From contig NW_026946363.1 in the NCBI RefSeq assembly GCF_035222375.1, positions 7,254,001 to 7,318,000 of the forward strand: a stretch of 64,000 bases of DNA, in the 5' to 3' direction. Under the pieces are notes generated by a model. The model was not told the origin of the DNA, searched no databases, and was given only the letters and a program-made list of their open reading frames with translations. Numbering within the stretch: position 1 is the stretch's first letter; each line of letters starts with the position of its first letter. The translations under genes and the position numbers were made by a program. The stretch comes from Podospora pseudocomata (taxonomy: Eukaryota > Ascomycota > Sordariomycetes > Sordariales > Podosporaceae). This document shows positions 63,102 through 64,000 of this stretch, piece after piece.

Positions 63102-64000
63102 ATGTTCACTTCGAAATCCCTCACAGCGTTGGCCATCGGCCTTGGTGCCATTGCATCCCAAGCCAAAGCTGAGAAGTCTACTTTTGACTCGGATCTTACT
63201 TGGGTCTCAACAGATTCTTCTTTGCCCAAGGTTGTCATCTACAACGCTCGCGGTACAATTCTCTCCGCCTCCAAGTACGGCCGGCTCGACAACATCAACT
63301 ATGGATCCGGTCCCCCAGTTACCGTTGACCACATGATCGGAAACGTCACTGAGGTCCTCAAGGTGGCTCAGTTGGCTGTTGTTTCTTTCCCAGTCACAGG
63401 AGGAAGTGCCGGTCTCAACAGCTCACTCTACCTCAACATCACACAGCATGCCAACCGTCATCTCTGCACCGAGGGCTCAGACATCGCAGGTGGCATCATG
63501 TTCCACGGAACCAACACCCTCGAGGAGACAGCCTTTGGCGTCGACCTGACTCTCAACTGCTCCAAGCCATTCGTCGCTACCGGTGCCATGAGACCCGATA
63601 CCTACATCTCCCCCGATGGCCGCTCCAACTTCTTCCAGGCTGTCGCCACAGCCGTTTCTCCCGATGCGAGGGACAGGGGTGGTTTGATCGCCTTCAACGA
63701 TCGTATCACCTCCATCTACTATTCCACCAAGTCCAACGCCAACACCCCCGACACCTTCAGGTCGATCGAGCAGGGCAACGTCGGTGCTTTCCTCGGAGGC
63801 CAACCGTACTTCTACTTCAGCGGACCAAGCTATCCCACCGGCCGCCCACACTTTGACGTGACGAACACCACTGAGCTTCCTGCCGTTGTCGTCCTCTATG
63901 GTCACCGTAAGTTTTCCCTTCTCTCACCAGCTTGTTTCGAAGGTGCTAATAGTTTGGATAGAGGGCTTCGACGCCTCGCTTATGTACGCGGCTGTTGCCA
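63102..64000 (+). CDS. Asparaginase-like secreted protein, 5' part only
   Basis: Exon 1 is 63102-63906 and exon 2 starts at 63962 and runs off the window; intron 55 nt (GTAAGT ... GCTAAT ... GGATAG). The protein begins with a signal peptide (MFTSKSLTALAIGLGAIASQ, cleavage near AKA). The type II L-asparaginase fold is recognisable by IYNARGTILSASKYG (first active-site Thr = Thr52), HGTNTLEETAF (Thr137), SKPFVATGAMRPDT (Lys155 in the catalytic-Lys position) and GHQGFDASLMYAAVA across the junction. Two departures are notable: the usual T-G-G-T-I is A-R-G-T-I, and the Asp of the H-G-T-D-T motif is Asn138. It may be an asparaginase with altered substrate use or a degenerate secreted paralogue. Several N-glycosylation sequons (NVT, NSS, NIT, NCS, NTT) support secretion. 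Confidence 0.88.
   Translation, partial: MFTSKSLTALAIGLGAIASQAKAEKSTFDSDLTWVSTDSSLPKVVIYNARGTILSASKYGRLDNINYGSGPPVTVDHMIGNVTEVLKVAQLAVVSFPVTGGSAGLNSSLYLNITQHANRHLCTEGSDIAGGIMFHGTNTLEETAFGVDLTLNCSKPFVATGAMRPDTYISPDGRSNFFQAVATAVSPDARDRGGLIAFNDRITSIYYSTKSNANTPDTFRSIEQGNVGAFLGGQPYFYFSGPSYPTGRPHFDVTNTTELPAVVVLYGHRKFSLLSPACFEGANSLDRGLRRLAYVRGCC

Noticed and set aside
1-64000. Search for a biosynthetic cluster or multi-gene defence/mobile system
   Set aside because: Apart from FAS1/FAS2, neighbouring genes are unrelated housekeeping functions; no polyketide/peptide synthase, transporter, regulator cluster, NLR-type gene, transposase or integrase was seen.

Overview
This window looks like a nuclear chromosomal segment of a filamentous ascomycete. 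It is most likely Sordariomycetes, probably Sordariales. That is an inference from three things: moderately GC-rich genes; short introns (about 50-75 nt) with GTRNGT 5' sites, CTAAC/CTGA-like branch sites and YAG 3' ends; and the gene content (MRP51, SPO7, RTR1, CLD1-like, BBC1-like and head-to-head FAS genes). I see no bacterial operons, CRISPR arrays, transposons, rRNA genes or convincing tRNA genes.

Layout. 1-5 kb: the 3' end of a queuine tRNA-ribosyltransferase gene, the mitochondrial ribosomal protein MRP51, ribosomal protein eS17 and, on the minus strand, the RNA polymerase II CTD phosphatase RTR1. 5.7-9.5 kb: a very proline-rich SH3 protein of the BBC1 actin-patch type. 10.4-14.4 kb: a CLD1/ABHD4-like alpha/beta hydrolase (minus) divergent from SPO7, the regulatory subunit of the Nem1-Spo7 lipin phosphatase. 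15.2-18.7 kb: a phosphatase-like protein that lacks the signature His, convergent with homoserine O-acetyltransferase (MET2). 19.9-27.5 kb: the giant THO complex subunit THO2 with a roughly 980-residue disordered tail rich in RD/RDSR sequence. 27.5-35.7 kb: an 8.2 kb stretch with no gene I can support. 35.7-37.2 kb: an uncharacterised two-exon gene.

39.9-55.1 kb is dominated by the divergent pair encoding the two subunits of the cytosolic fatty acid synthase, FAS1 (beta, minus) and FAS2 (alpha, plus). They share a 3 kb intergenic region that contains a FAS1 leader intron, a 6-codon upstream ORF before FAS2 and an unexplained 375-codon ORF. 56-64 kb: guanine deaminase, a six-cysteine small secreted protein, a tetraspan MARVEL-like membrane protein, an AT-rich patch, and the first exon of an asparaginase-like secreted protein that runs off the right edge.

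The genes do not form a metabolic cluster. A loose lipid theme (CLD1-like lipase, SPO7, FAS1, FAS2) is visible, but only FAS1/FAS2 are an obvious functional unit. I found no clearly new multi-gene system. The items most worth a second look are the FAS intergenic region, the 8.2 kb desert, the two introns whose retention keeps the reading frame, the stop/start overlap at THO2, the two altered-active-site enzymes (phosphatase-like and asparaginase-like), and the small cysteine-rich secreted protein. Multi-exon genes are given as their full span, with exon boundaries in the text; boundaries were read by eye from splice signals and reading frame.
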